Positions 31,835 through 44,471 of a DNA stretch of 64,000 nt are shown here, one piece after another; position 1 is the stretch's first letter; the number at the start of each line of letters is the position of its first letter. Origin of the DNA: Macrolepiota albuminosa (Eukaryota; Basidiomycota; Agaricomycetes; Agaricales; Agaricaceae). The stretch spans positions 915,074-979,073 of the forward strand of contig JAMWFC010000132.1 in NCBI GenBank assembly GCA_027475525.1. Reading direction: 5' to 3'. The notes below the pieces were generated by a model. It ran no database searches and was not told where the DNA came from. It was given only the letters and a program-made list of their open reading frames with translations. Position numbers and translations under genes: made by a program.

Positions 31835-32798
31835 ACCAGATGATGAGCTTCCCTTATTCAATCTCTCCTTCATTCGAATTTCCTGCCGGGTGGTCTATGA
31901 TAATATCTATCATATCTACTGCTGGCAGCTCAGATATACTCATTATCTATCCCCGCTTTTCTTTTATCTGATACATTGTATCCTCGCGTTCCTTATTCTA
32001 TTTTATCACGCCATTGAGCGAGTATATTCACTCCTTTCCTTTACTTTATCGTACTCCTCACCAATATGCATATATTGACATTATTTCTTGGTTATCTCTC
32101 TCTCTTGCATACCATTGTATACTATACTTATTACACGACTTGAAAATACGTGTTGACAAGCATTGTATAATTTTTGGACCAATGACACAAGTTTGCTTGT
32201 GGATTTAAAAGTATGGTTGAAAATACGTGTTGACAAGCATTGTATAATTTTTGGACCAATGACACAAGTTTGCTTGTGGATTTAAAAGTATGGATATGAT
32301 ACCATGCTTATTGATTGCATTTTGGGGAGGTAAATCAAATGGGAAATGGTTACCTCAACTTGAGTCCATGGATGATCTATATTCAAATCCATCGACTGGA
32401 CCTCTTTCTGTTTAGCCTCATGGCATGTATATTCATCATCATTCGTTGAGTTGATGCTGCCATTGTGCGCAGAACCTCTTTGTGAGGACCTCTGCTATTC
32501 ACACAACACTTACTTTATCCCACAAGTATACTTAGTTCCATTTGTATACATCAGGAATAGATCTTACCACTTACATACATTTAATCATACAGGTGCATAA
32601 CAGTTAATTTGATTGAGGGCATGAAACTATACTACATACTGCCCTATGTTACTTCCATCTCACAGCACAGCCTAACTGAATTATGTACATCTGAGTCAGA
32701 GATCCAATGCTACTTTGCAGAGATACTAACCTTTTAATATGTTGAAACAAACTTGCAGAATCATTCTTCTTGATCAATTTCCATTATTTCTGATTCCT
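31835..32798. other. 3' flank of duplication 2 and spacer, no gene seen
   Basis: Similarity to 63638-64000 runs to the end of the window there (at about 32200 here), so the duplication may extend further. It contains the 77-bp duplication listed separately. The rest up to the end of the NACHT-WD40 gene has no coding signal I can support. Confidence 0.6.
32140..32293. repeat. Perfect 77-bp tandem duplication
   Basis: 32140-32216 equals 32217-32293. It lies at or near the right-hand limit of segmental duplication 2, so the limit itself may be an assembly join. Confidence 0.97.
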
Positions 32799-35700
32799 TC
32801 AATGAGTATAGACTAATTTAAGTGTGATAAAAAAAAACTTACGATTTTGGCTATCTTGAGACTGGACATCTTGTGGTGCATAACATTCTGTCCATTGATG
32901 ACCAAGCCTACATTGAGATAGGTCAAGAGAAAGAGAACCAAATGGAGAAATAATGAGAGTATTGTGGGAATGACGAAGGACCTGAAGAATGTTTGGTGGA
33001 ACCCACATTAAAGGAGTGTCATTATAAGAAGACAGAATCCATCCATCAGGAGTAGAATACCATGGCAGATTGACTATCTGAGATGGTTGAAGAGGTTGGT
33101 CACTGGATTCAGAGATAGGTAGGGTTGGATCAAGTATAGTGGATGTGACTCCATTGTTATAGCCTTGAGATTGCTGCATTGCTTCAGTGGAGAAATTATC
33201 CTCCTCTTGTACAGATTTGTCATAAGGTTCAAGTTGAGAGAGAACTTGAAGTTCATAAGTTAAAAGTTTATCAGATGTTACTAGACTAGTTTTGGTGCTT
33301 TGTAACTGTTGAGTAATTGAAACATTCCATACTCTTATAGAGTGATCTTGAGAGCAGGATACAATTTGAGTTCCATCAGGTGAAAAAGCAACAGATTTGA
33401 CACAATCAGTGTGGCCTTGGAATTTTTGCACTTCTTCACCAGTTGAAACATCCCATACACATATAGATTTATCACTAGATCCAGATACAATTTGAGTCCC
33501 ATCAGGGGAAAAGGCAACAAACGTGACCCAATCAGTGTGGCCTTGTAACTTTTGCACTTCTTCACCAGTCAAAACATCCCAGACACATACAGATTTATCA
33601 TCAGATCCAGATATAATTTGAGTCCCATCAGGTGAAAAGGCAACAGAGGAAACATAATCAGTGTGACCTTGTAACTTTTGCACCTCTTTACCAGTTGAAA
33701 CATTCCAGACATATACAGATTTATCATTAGATCCAGATACAATTTGAGTTCCATCAGGTGAAAATGCAACAGATGTGATGTAATCAGTGTGACCTTGTAA
33801 CTCTTGCACTTCTTCACCAGTTGAAACATCCCAGACACATACAGATTTATCATCAGATCCAGATACAATTTGAGTCCTATCAGGTGAAAAGGCAACACAT
33901 GTGACAATATCAGTGTGACCTTGGAATTTTTGCACTTCTTCACCACTTGAAACATCCCATACACATATAGATTTATCAAAAGAACCAGATACAATTTGAG
34001 TTCTATCAGATGAAAAAGCAGCAGAGGTAACCCCATTAGTGTGGCCTTGTAACTTTTGCACTTTTTTGCCAGATGATATATCCCAGACACATACAAATGT
34101 ATCTTTAGATACAGATACAATTTGAGTCCCATCAGGTGAAAATGCAACAGATGTGACATCCTCAGTATGGGCTGGTAACTCTTGCACTTTTTTACCAGTT
34201 GATATATCCCAGACACATATAAATTTATCCTCAGATACAGATACAATTCCAGTCCCATCAGGTGAAAAGGCAACAAATGTGACCTGACTAGTGTGGCCTT
34301 GTAACTCTTGCACCTTTTTACCAGTTGAAACATTCCAGACACATATAGATTTATCATCAGATCCAGATACAATTTGAGTCCCATCAAGTGAAAAAGCAAC
34401 AGATCTAATACAGTCAATGTAGTATTCTCTCTCTTGCACTATTCTACCAGTTAAAATGTCCCAGACACATACAAATCCATCTTCAGATCCAGATACAATT
34501 TGAGTCCCATCAGGTGAAAAGGCAACAAATGTGACATTATTAGTGTGGCCTTGAAATTTGTGCATTTCTTCACCAGTTGAAATATCCCAGACACATACAG
34601 ATCTATCATTAGATCCAGACACAATTTGAGTCCCATCAGGTGAATAAGCAACAGATGTGACATAATCAGTGTGGCCTTGAAATTTCTGCACTTTTTCACC
34701 AGCTGAAATATCCCAGACATATACAGATTTATCATTAGATCCAGATACAATTTGAGTTCCATCAGGTGAAAATGCAACAGATGTGACATTATCAGTATGA
34801 CCTTTTAACTTTTGCACCTCTTTACCAGTTGAAACATTCCAGACACATACAGATTCATCTTTAGATCCGGATACAATTTGAGTTCCATCAGGTGAAAAGG
34901 CAACAGATGTGACATAATTAGTGTGGCCTTGGAATTTTTGCACTTCTTCACCAGTTAAAACATCCCACACACATATAGATTTATCAAAAGATCCAGATAC
35001 AATTTGAGTTCTATCAGATGAAAAAGCAACAGAGGTGACCCAATTAGTGTGGCCTTGTAACCTTTGTACCTTGTTACCAGTTGATATATTCCAGACATAT
35101 ACAGATTTATCATAAGATCCTGATACAATTTGAGTTCCATCAGGTGAAAAGGCAACAGATGTGACAATATCAGTGTGACCTTGTATTAACTTTTGTGCCT
35201 TTTTATTATTTGAACCAACCCAGACATATACAGATCTGTTCTTAGATCTAGATACAATTTGAGTCCCATCAGGTAAAAAGACAATAGATTTGACCCCATA
35301 AGTATGGTTTTGAAACACTTGCACCTTTTTACCAGTTGATACATCCCATATATAGACCCAATTATTATGAGATCCACATACAATTTGAGTTCCATCAGGT
35401 GAAAAGGCAACAGATCTAATTATATTCCCATAGTTTTGTAACTCTTGCACTATTTTCCCAGTTGAGACATTCTGCACAGACAAAAAGTTACCACTTCCAG
35501 TCACAATTTGAGTCCCATCAGATGAATATGCAACATTGTTTCTTTCAAAGTAAGTAGGTATTTTTAGCACTGGTGTGTCCATTTTAGAACCCTCAATCAA
35601 TGGCAAAAATTTAAATTGATTTTTCTGTTGTGTTATAAAATTGCCACTCTCCCATGTTGCCAATGCAGACAAATAAAGATGAGGAGTTGACAATGCCATC

Positions 35701-38700
35701 TTATTTGCACCAAAATATTTGGCAAAGTTTGCAGCACCCTGAAGATCTTTCATTACATTCAAAGCTTCATCTGTATACTAATCATCACAATAAGCTTAGC
35801 AAAGATGACTAGACTAAATTAGAAGGCTTACTTTAAAGAGCTTTTGAGCTACTTGTTGAAGAGTTGTACCACACTCATGAGATAATTGCATGAGATTCAT
35901 AGTTTCTATCCAGAAGAGAAATTTAAAATAAAGAAACTCTGATATTTTGTTTAAAATTTTTTCAGATGTAGTAGAGTCAAGAGTATTATTGGTGATAGCT
36001 TGAATTGTGTGATGAGCCCAGTATTTACATGCATATTTTAATTCATTGGAAATTGCTTTCTTTTTACTTTCAAGATCAGATACTTCATTATCAAATAAAA
36101 AAGATGATTCAAGACCACAGATATTGAATTTGAGGCCTGTCATCATGATGTTGAAACACTGAGTAGCAAGAAAGTTATTATGATCAATTGCATTACAACT
36201 CATATCCAATGCATATTTTTGCATAGTAATATTTGAACAAGCTTGTTCAAAAATAAAATCAGGGAAGGATGCATGGTACCAAAAAACACATTCATCTTTA
36301 ATAAAAAGAACTGCATGGAGTTTTTGAACAACATTTTGAGCTTGGTCCACATCTTTAGAATCATTCAGTATTGCAGCAAGAGAAGGAGATATACGCTCTT
36401 CTGCACAAAGAAGAGTATGTAAAACTTTTAACCGAGCATTCAGATCATCATTTTCAAAGCCAGTAAAAGCTTCATATAAAATTTGACAATAGATTTTATT
36501 AACTTGTGAGAATTGATTTGTTTGCAGAGAATGTGCATAAGGTGTAAGTAATTTTTTCAATTTTTTTTCTTGTTCCATTGAAGTAGATCCATCAGGATAA
36601 GATATATATTTAACTGCAGTTGAAGCATATATAAAGAGACCATCTGATTTCTTTGCAAGAGCACCAAGTCCATGATCATTTTTTAGTTTTGGAAGACTAT
36701 AATGCAAGTATGTTTCAATATCTTTTTGAACATCTTCTTTAGCAACATCATATAAATGACAAACAGCCTTTGATGTAAATGATTCACATAAATGAGCAAG
36801 TTCAGGATCTGTTCGACTTGTAACAAGAAATTTGAGACCAGAGAAGTAACCATTATTGATCATTGTAAAAAGATCTTCCAAAAAGATTAATCCTCTTCTG
36901 TCTTCAATTTCGTCCAAAGCATCAATAACAATAAGATGTGAGAAAAGATTGGCACAATGTTTTTTTATAGATTTTTGCCATGGATCAGCTAAAAGATCTT
37001 TCATTTGCTTTGAATATATATTAACTGAGTCCCACTTTTCAAAATTGTTCAAGGAATGTACAAATAGGCTAGAGTTTTGAGCAAGCTGGTATACAAGTGT
37101 TGGAATAATGAATTTCTGATATTTTGTATCATGAAATTGTCGAGAGCAAAAAAATGTTGCTTGAAGTTTACAATGCATATTGAAAGCCTCATCACTGAAA
37201 TGCTGGGCCACAGTATATGCAATTGTTGATTTTCCTGATCCTGCTTGGCCATTTAACCAAAAGACACAGGACTGAAATGCTGGGCCACAGTATATGCAAT
37301 TGTTGATTTTCCTGATCCTGCTTGGCCATTTAACCAAAAGACACAGGGACACCCTGGTGTTCTATCTTGTGCCCATTCATAAATTTGTTCAAGAATAGAA
37401 AGACGAGTATTTGGAGTGCAAGGTCCACGAGACAACTGTTTTTCATCTTCTAAATCAGCATTAAAGACTGCTTTGTGTGAATAAGGCCAGGTGTCAAGTT
37501 GAAGTTGCTAATAAATGTGTTAAATTGCATCCATTACTTGTACCAACAGTTAAACTACCTTAAGTGTTTGAAATATAGAAAATGTATACCTATCAATATG
37601 AAGCATGATTTGTCGCTAAGAAAAGTTTCAGTATTACCATTGCTGATAAGCACATAGATTTTAAAAAACATACATAAAAGGTATTAATATTATTATCAAC
37701 ATTTCTGAGAATTTCCTGGATTTCTGTCTTAACTTGTTCATTTTTCAAAACATCTTTCCATAATCTGTTGTTTTCTAGTTTATAAAGCTTAAAAAGATCT
37801 TCAAGAAGGATTCTATATTTTGGTAAGACAAGTGATGAGAATTTAACCATCATGCATACCTTGCAAAATCTTCTTTCATCTTTGTTGAGACTGTATCTGC
37901 TACATCCTCCCTGACCAAAGCTTCTCCTATAATTTCAAATTGTTTTTTAATGCCAGTTATCGACTCCTTTAGTGTTTCATAGTTATCATGCACAGCCTAC
38001 ATTTAGTTCAGCAAAGCACTCAGAGAAGTACAATAAGAATGTACATTTCCGAGATGAATCAGCATGTTGACAGCAACAATTGGTACTTTGAAAGGTGTCC
38101 CTTCAAGTAACTTCTCCACCTGTCCAAGAATAATTTCGAGGCCATGCAAAGCAGTATTGAGTCCATGCTTAGCCTTTGAGCCATGAAAATAACCTATTGA
38201 AAGTGAGTTGGTTGCATCTTTGTTTTAATCAATTATCTACCTGGTTTAGTCTTGTCAGTTTCTTCCAACACAATTTCAGAAGAAATGGCATTGGATGTCG
38301 AAGGGTTTTCACTACCTATTACTAGCTGCTCAAACTCTGTAATGTAAGAACACTGATGGACTCACCACCCTCTGTCTGCTCAGCTGTACCTGATGAAACA
38401 TTTGTTTTTTTAAGGGTATTGGGATGAGAAGAAATTCCTTCATTCGAAATGACCATGGCAGGACCTTGCGGACCTGAGGATGGATGTCAGAATTCTCATC
38501 GTCAGAAACTAATAGTAGGTAGATACTAATAATGGGCACTCCAGGCGACCCTTGAATGCTTGCAGTTGGGACATCTGTGGTTACAGTTGCACTTGGATGC
38601 TCCGATGCGCTTTGAGGAGAAGGCGATGGAGCTCGGCTGCCAGGCTTCTTGAAAAGGTCCTTTACTGGAGCAAGAAGGTGACGTTGAACCCATTTCCTGT

Positions 38701-38746
38701 TTGAGCGTTGAGCATGCATATCTTGTTTCTGAGCGTTGTGCGACAT
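32799..38746 (-). CDS. NACHT-WD40 STAND protein (fungal NLR-like receptor)
   Basis: STAND proteins are signal-transducing NTPases; fungal NACHT-WD40 members include HET-D/E-type incompatibility receptors. Read on minus: an N-terminal part with a basic start (38746) and Ser/Pro region; helical unknown effector/linker (~37600-38300); NACHT with Walker A 'GQAGSGKST' (~37306), Walker B 'LIVIDALDEIEDRRG' (~36900) and 'FLVTSRTDPELA'; winged-helix/helical region to 35832; 18 WD40 repeats (~33312-35540); and a conserved C-terminus with 'DGWI' and 'LMWVPP'. Introns I can place: 38474-38526, ~38316-38365 and 35778-35831; others lie between 37436 and 38300. The only coding break is the 77-bp duplication at 37194-37347 over Walker A. 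No N-terminal HET or lipase domain was recognised. The gene looks functional if the duplication is artefactual. Confidence 0.88.
33312..35540 (-). repeat. 18-unit WD40 array with near-identical 126-bp units
   Basis: The units are 42 residues, core 'VTSVAFSPDGTQIVSGS', 'SVCVWDVSTGEEVQ', 'GHT'. Most differ at only a few residues, so the array has been homogenised by recombination. Differences cluster at the two residues after 'GHT' (DY, NW, DI, NN, DC, ED, SQ...), the residues around 'SGSxDxS' and the alternation VY/VC/IC before 'VW'. Confidence 0.93.
37194..37347. repeat. Perfect 77-bp tandem duplication over the Walker A motif
   Basis: 37194-37270 equals 37271-37347. It duplicates the P-loop codons and shifts the frame of the NACHT domain. 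Confidence 0.97.
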
Positions 38747-40237
38747 AGCAATAGGACAATCTCGTAGTGGACGTTGATAGTTGAGGTTCGGTTGTAAAGA
38801 ACAAGCAAACGTGTCGTTCTCCCATGAGTACCATCAATCATCTGATCATCTTTTCACAGCGTTTTCTAGATGTAAATCAAAAAATGACCGGTCTTGTCAG
38901 AGCTGAGAAAAACAAATGCCAATTTGAGGACAATGTGTAGTACGTTAGTCCCAATCGTGTCGAAAAGTTCCCATTAGGACTTCTATATCACGACAATGCT
39001 CACACGACAAGGTAGCATACAGTGGCGAGTATGTCCGCTGACTCGAACGTTTCAGTCCCATCTGTAATGATCGCCAGCCTCACAACATTTGTCATTGATC
39101 AAGAGCATCATGTACGTGGGCTGCGGGGCTGCGACAAATGTGTAATGCGATTATATAGGAGCAAGAAAACAACGTGGGATGCAAAGTACGTACTTAGATC
39201 AGGTGCATGAGGTTAGTTCGGGTTCTGAGTCACACGAGGAAGATGTACGTCGCATTTGTTTGACTATACGTGTTTTTTTTTAGTCCACAACCTGTCGTGT
39301 CGGATGGAAGTCTAATGTGCTGGTATGGGAAGTTGTCCCAGGGTAGCATTCGAAGGGGGCCTACAAGTCAAGATACTTTGCAGACAAGAGGGCCATATAC
39401 AAGACGAAATTTGAACTATAAGATATATAGAGGTTCGAAAATTGGAAGTCATGGAGATCCTTCTGCATATAGAAGGTGGCCCGAGCATAACCTAATGGAG
39501 TGGAATTGGTCTTGAATTTTGGGCTGATGAATAGACCAACCTGCTCAAGGAACGTCGATGAGGGACGGAGGTGATAGATAATGTAATGACAGAAGCCCCC
39601 AGCAGTAATAGCGGACGGAGGTCTGTGTCTCTATATCCATGAAGAGTCACTTCGTCCAGGCTTGACGCGCAGCAGATATTGAAGGCAATCCTGTATAAGG
39701 TATTTTATAGCGGTTTTGGTACCTCGCTTATGGAATGGCTGGTCGCCTTGTCCATTTCTGCGTGGTGGGTCACCGGTAGTCACGCCTTTTGTTCTAATGG
39801 ATCTCTCAAAACGTGTACTTGAGTACTAGGGACCCTTTTATACCGGAGATTTGTTCGTATACTTCTGCATTTAGACACGACAATTTTTATGATAACATCC
39901 AGAAGCTATGTCCCCACCTTCGTACAGTGGACGGACACTCTGCAAAGCGGGGATTGAGCAACACGTTCTGAAGAGGATATGGGATGGTTTTCCGCGAAAA
40001 GGCAACAAATAACTTGCGTCGTAAGAGCCGGTAGACGCTGAATCAAAGTTGCCGCGATTTCCTCATGTAATACGGTGGGAGGATAGCGAAACATGTTTAA
40101 CGCAGGAACTACTGACCTGATACCAAAGAACTGTTTCGTTTACGTTTAGGGTGGTGTGACTTCACATTTAAACCAGTCAGGACACGCTAATAACATTTAA
40201 ACCAGTCCAGGACACGCCGAACAACAATGACATCAAC
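38747..40237. other. Upstream region of the NACHT-WD40 gene, no gene recognised
   Basis: It should hold that gene's promoter. Short frames (39022-39210 plus, 39906-40094 minus) have no motif. A short direct repeat (about 30 bp, centred on 'cattaaaccagt'-type sequence) lies at ~40164-40218, just before segmental duplication 1. Confidence 0.45.
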
Positions 40238-42127
40238 GTTTGAACGTTTGAACTCCCACACGATCTCCACTTTTGCAATAACATGCCCACCCGCACAGGA
40301 AAACATTATCACATGCAATCCACGAGACTCGCATTGGAAACAGTCAAGCAGCACCAGGCACCATTCATAACACTCTTTGCCAGTTGTTTCTGTCCGTTTG
40401 TGCAACGCATGTGGCTTGCGCTCTAGTTCTTTGGGATTTCGTACAAGGGATTGCGTACAAGGTCAGCGTCATACATTCACCCTGACTAAATTATCTATCT
40501 AGTACTGTTAGTCTCCGAGAATTCTCAGTTCTACACAGACCTTTGGATTAATGACTAAATGCACAGACGAAGTCGACCCTTACAAGAAACGTCAGGAACT
40601 ACTCACCCGAAGGCCTCGTTCCAGGATTGAAACTGCACAACTATCGGATGAGAGCACGGTCATCATGGAGTATCTCGAGGAGTGCGCTTTCTCCGTTTCC
40701 TTCACATCGATGATGACGTGACGTCACCAGCCTTGCAAGCACAAAGATGGGAGCGACGTAGTCTTCTCCCTTCCCCCGGTTGATCCCTGTTTGTTTTTCG
40801 TCAGCTTTGACTTAATGAATTACTGACTTACACACAGATGCTCGTGCCCTAGTTCTTCTTCAAGCAGACCACACCAACCGCCATCTCGTTCCCTCCTTCT
40901 ACGTCACAAATCCAATACGAAGTTGAGCTCCGCACCGCCATTGCTATTCTCATTTTGTCCTTCGAGCGTGCGGAGCACGAGGTTCTCTCCGGCGCTGTGT
41001 ATCTGGGAGAGGGAGAGTGAGAGGCGGTGAGGAGGAGTCTGGGTCTGTGGATTGAGGGTGGGCAGTTGGGGTGGGCAGATGTCATGGCAGGCCCTGAGAG
41101 GCGGTGAGGAGGAGTCTGGGTCTGTGGATTGAGGGTGGGCAGTTGGGGTGGGCAGATGTCATGGCAGGCCCTTGTGAGTACTTCCTTAGTCATGCTGAGG
41201 AGAGGCCTAACGACGATGAAAGGGGCGGTATGGAGCGAGCAACGTATTGAAACACTACCGTCGATCCGAGTCACCTTTCAAGAAGTTGTTTGGCAATCCG
41301 GCCTCCAAGGCGACGTGTGGTACCGAAGAGCTGTATATTGATAGTTGTGAACGGTATAGGTTTTCTTTCGTGCCCTTGTGAGGATGCTGATTTTGGGGAA
41401 TAACTATGCATTCAATCGCCCAAATAATGCTATCAATACCGGTCGTAGAAACACTTATTTATTCAATGAGCAGTTCCTACTATTGTTCACTCAGTGTATG
41501 TTTGTCGCCCTGGTCTGACTCTGTCATTCTAGGATTCTGCCCCGGATGTATGATGCTTCATATTGCCTTTTGAAGAGTGCGGTCATCCGAGTGAAGGTTG
41601 CTATATTAAAGTAAATCTCCAACGCAACACTGGGTGCCAGAAGATGAAACATCTTCCACACTAGCATACATCGTTCCCTGCATCCAGTGATTTAGGAGAT
41701 CATCTGCCATATTAGGTATGTAATGTCCTATAGATCAGCCGAACCACTAAAGAAGAAACATGAAGGGTCTATCGTGATGAAACGTGCTGAAGTGGATCCA
41801 CGACCTGTACCCATCAACAGCAGTTTGTGACGCCAAGGGTGCAGCAACCCTTACATCGGCTAATAATGCCATGTGACGAAGACCCATATCGCCTTGCTTG
41901 ACACGGCACAGTCTCTTTGCGGCCGTTTTGCAAATGGGACAAACTTTCCTATCTATGTGAGATCTCGGAACACTGTAGGTCCTCTTATTCCTCAATTCCA
42001 GATGTTTGCATATCAGACAATCAATTATGCCTTATGGATGATTAATTGTGCTTGCAACTGTGTGCCGAGTATTCATTGCCACCCACTTCTCGAGGTGGCC
42101 CAAAGCTTTCTCGGAAGGCCCTCAATC
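40238..42127. other. Segmental duplication 1, copy B (uninterrupted)
   Basis: This is the counterpart of 6058-6868 plus 15414-15933. At about 41609-41616 it carries AAGTAAAT followed by CTCCAACGC, which is the unoccupied LINE site. It contains relic or unrecognised coding: a minus frame at 40187-40405 ('KECYEWCLVLLDCFQCESRG'), a plus frame ending 'YRFSFVPL', and a minus frame at 41747-41995 with a CxxC motif. Conservation between copies suggests at least one real gene, but I cannot name it. Confidence 0.7.
41018..41172. repeat. 77-bp tandem duplication
   Basis: The period is exactly 77; the match from 41018 runs 78 bases because the next base agrees by chance. Confidence 0.97.
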
Positions 42128-44471
42128 ATGCCATTTGAAGACACGATGACCACCCTTCCCTCTGAGCAGCATGCTAGGCAAGAAAAGCCGTCCCAGGCCG
42201 GAGAGTCGTATGCAGCTCAGTCGACAGCAAAGCTACCAACACAGAACATGGACATCCCCTCGCCAAAGCGTGACCTTCGCTTCTGGCTTGTCTTCGTATC
42301 TCTATGCTGCTGTACGCTTCTCTCAGCCATTGATCTCGTATGTATTTTTTGCATACTTCTATGCACGATGGCTGAAACACACACTCTTTGCTCTCTTGTC
42401 AGGCAGGAGTGAGCACTGCGGCGCCGACGATTGTGCACGCTCTCAAAGGCGATGCCTTTGCTTGGATCTTCTCTGCTTACGCACTCTCCTCAGCTGCGTG
42501 CATACCCCTAAGCGGTAATCTAGCGGAAATCTTTGGCAGACGACCTGTCCTCCAATCTGGTATTATGATCTTCATGGCTGGCTCGGCGATCGCGGGCGCG
42601 GCGCCGACGATGACCGTCCTTATTGTTGGGCGGGGTGCGTGTCATATAGTTTGGTAAAAGTACGCTCAACTGGTTTGTTATAGCTATCCAGGGGGTAGGC
42701 GGAGGCATTATTCAGTCGTTGTCAGCTATTGTAACGGCTGACCTCGTGCCATTGAGGGAGCGTGGGCTGTTTACAGGTATTACTGGCTTGTAGATCGATC
42801 TGTTCTTTCCTATTCCAGTATTATACTAACCATGCCCTGACATTGACAGAATGTGGACATTGGGTTCGGCAATCGCACCTTTCATAGCTGGTGCTCTGTC
42901 AGAAAAAGCTAGTTGGCGGTGGCTTTTTTGTCCGTCTTCCATTTTATGTTTTCTGCGTCAATATATGAATTATCTGCTACCCAGTCATCAACCTCCCACT
43001 CAGCGGAGTGGCTTTTGGCGTTGTGACACTATTCTTGCGGCTTAAAACCCCCAGACAAGCCCTACGTACCAAGTTCTTCAAGATCGATTGGATGTAAGAT
43101 CCTGTACATGAGATGCGGCGAATTAATCGATTTGACCTTCTTTCATAGCGGGAATATATTGATCATCACATCAGCTTGTTCATGTATGCTTGCACTCACA
43201 TGGGGTGGAACTGAATATTCCTGGTCATCTTATCAGGTTCTCATCCCACTCATCCTTGGTATTGCGGGACTGGCATTTGCTCTACTCTATGAGGCCAAAT
43301 GGGCGAGTCAGCCCGCGGTTCCGTGGATTGTGCTCGCGAATCGGACAAGTATCAGTGGGTGAGTGTTCGTTAGAAATATGGCTATATACATTGGTTAATG
43401 CGGTTTTTGATCTTAGATACATCGGGACTTTCATTTCTGGAATGGCAAATATAAACATTGGATGTGAGTCTATCATTTTCCACATTAACTATAGAAATTG
43501 ACACGCCTGTAGACTATCTGTAAGTATCGTCACGTCTCACCTTTCAATTCTCGTTTCGATTGACGTGCCTAGGCCTACCTGGTTCCAAGCTGTACAAGGG
43601 GCAAGCCCCATCGCAGCTGGACTTCGTTTTATGCCCTGGGCTGTATCAATATCTGGTTTTGCGATTGTTGGAGGTGTTATCGTAGCAAAGATTGGGAAAT
43701 ACAAGCTTATTGTTAGAGTCTCTCTGACAATTACCTGTAGCGCATTCTCACCCCCGTCTGGCTTTGTAGAACCTCATTGCGTGGTGTATCCTGCTTATTG
43801 GCACGGGATTGTTAATCACCTTGAAGCTAAACACATCGATAGGGTTGTTGATCTTGTATGAACTGGTTATGGGCACTGCTGGCGGTTTGTTGTACACATC
43901 TTCAGTACGCCGGCGACTTCAAACTCAAACCAATTCCCCATGCTGACCAGCCTTGATCAGTTTGCTGTCCTCTCACCTCTTCCTGTGACAGAAAATGCAC
44001 AAGCAGTTGCAGTCCTCACATTCTCGCGCTTGATCAGTTTGCTGTCCTCTCACCTCTTCCTGTGACAGAAAATGCACAAGCAGTTGCAGTCCTCACATTC
44101 TCGCGGGTTTTCTCTCAGGTAATGTCAGTTTTTGGCAATATAATGTGATACATACAAACACCACAGCTCAGGCATGGGGAGTAGCCATCGGCGGAACAGT
44201 TTTCCAGGGCGCCCTGAAGCGAAAGTTACCTGCCAGTCTAGTTCACCAATTTCCCACCAATGCCGATATCGTCTACTATATCGTCCCTGAAATTTCAACG
44301 TTGTCTGGCCCTTTGAAGTATGATGTACAACTGGCATTTCTGCAGAGCTTTCGTACTTTATGGATCACAGAGGAAATTATGGTTGCAATCGGTGCTCTTA
44401 CAGTGTTCTTTATGAAGGATCTGCCGTTAAGGAGGACTTTGTGCATGCGCAAATACCTGTACGAGAGTTAA
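42128..44471 (+). CDS. MFS drug-type transporter (DHA family), C-terminus cut by Helitron
   Basis: Major facilitator proteins export small molecules across the plasma membrane by proton antiport. The gene has a spliced start: exon 1 42128-42337, introns at 42338-42402, 42635-42683, 42790-42849 and 42930-42984 and further introns after 43090. The spliced sense is continuous through many hydrophobic helices. Motifs: 'LSGNLAEIFGRRPVL' (MFS signature between TM2 and TM3), 'VGRAIQGVGGG' (spliced), 'KASWRWLF', 'GASPIAAGL' and 'AWGVAIGGTVFQ'. The length and 'WRWLF' region fit 14-TM fungal exporters. The 77-bp duplication at 43952-44105 is the only break. The last recognisable residues are 'VFFMKDLPLR'; after ~44420 the sequence belongs to the Helitron, so the tail is foreign. 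A truncated second copy is at 15934-16264. Confidence 0.85.
43952..44105. repeat. Perfect 77-bp tandem duplication inside the MFS gene
   Basis: 43952-44028 equals 44029-44105. It breaks the frame of a late transmembrane helix region. Confidence 0.97.

Noticed and set aside
33074..35410. Series of Leu/Met-rich minus-strand frames repeating 'FHLMGLKLYLDLMINLYVSG'
   Set aside because: They are out-of-frame shadows of the near-identical WD40 units; the repeating pattern follows from the repeat itself.
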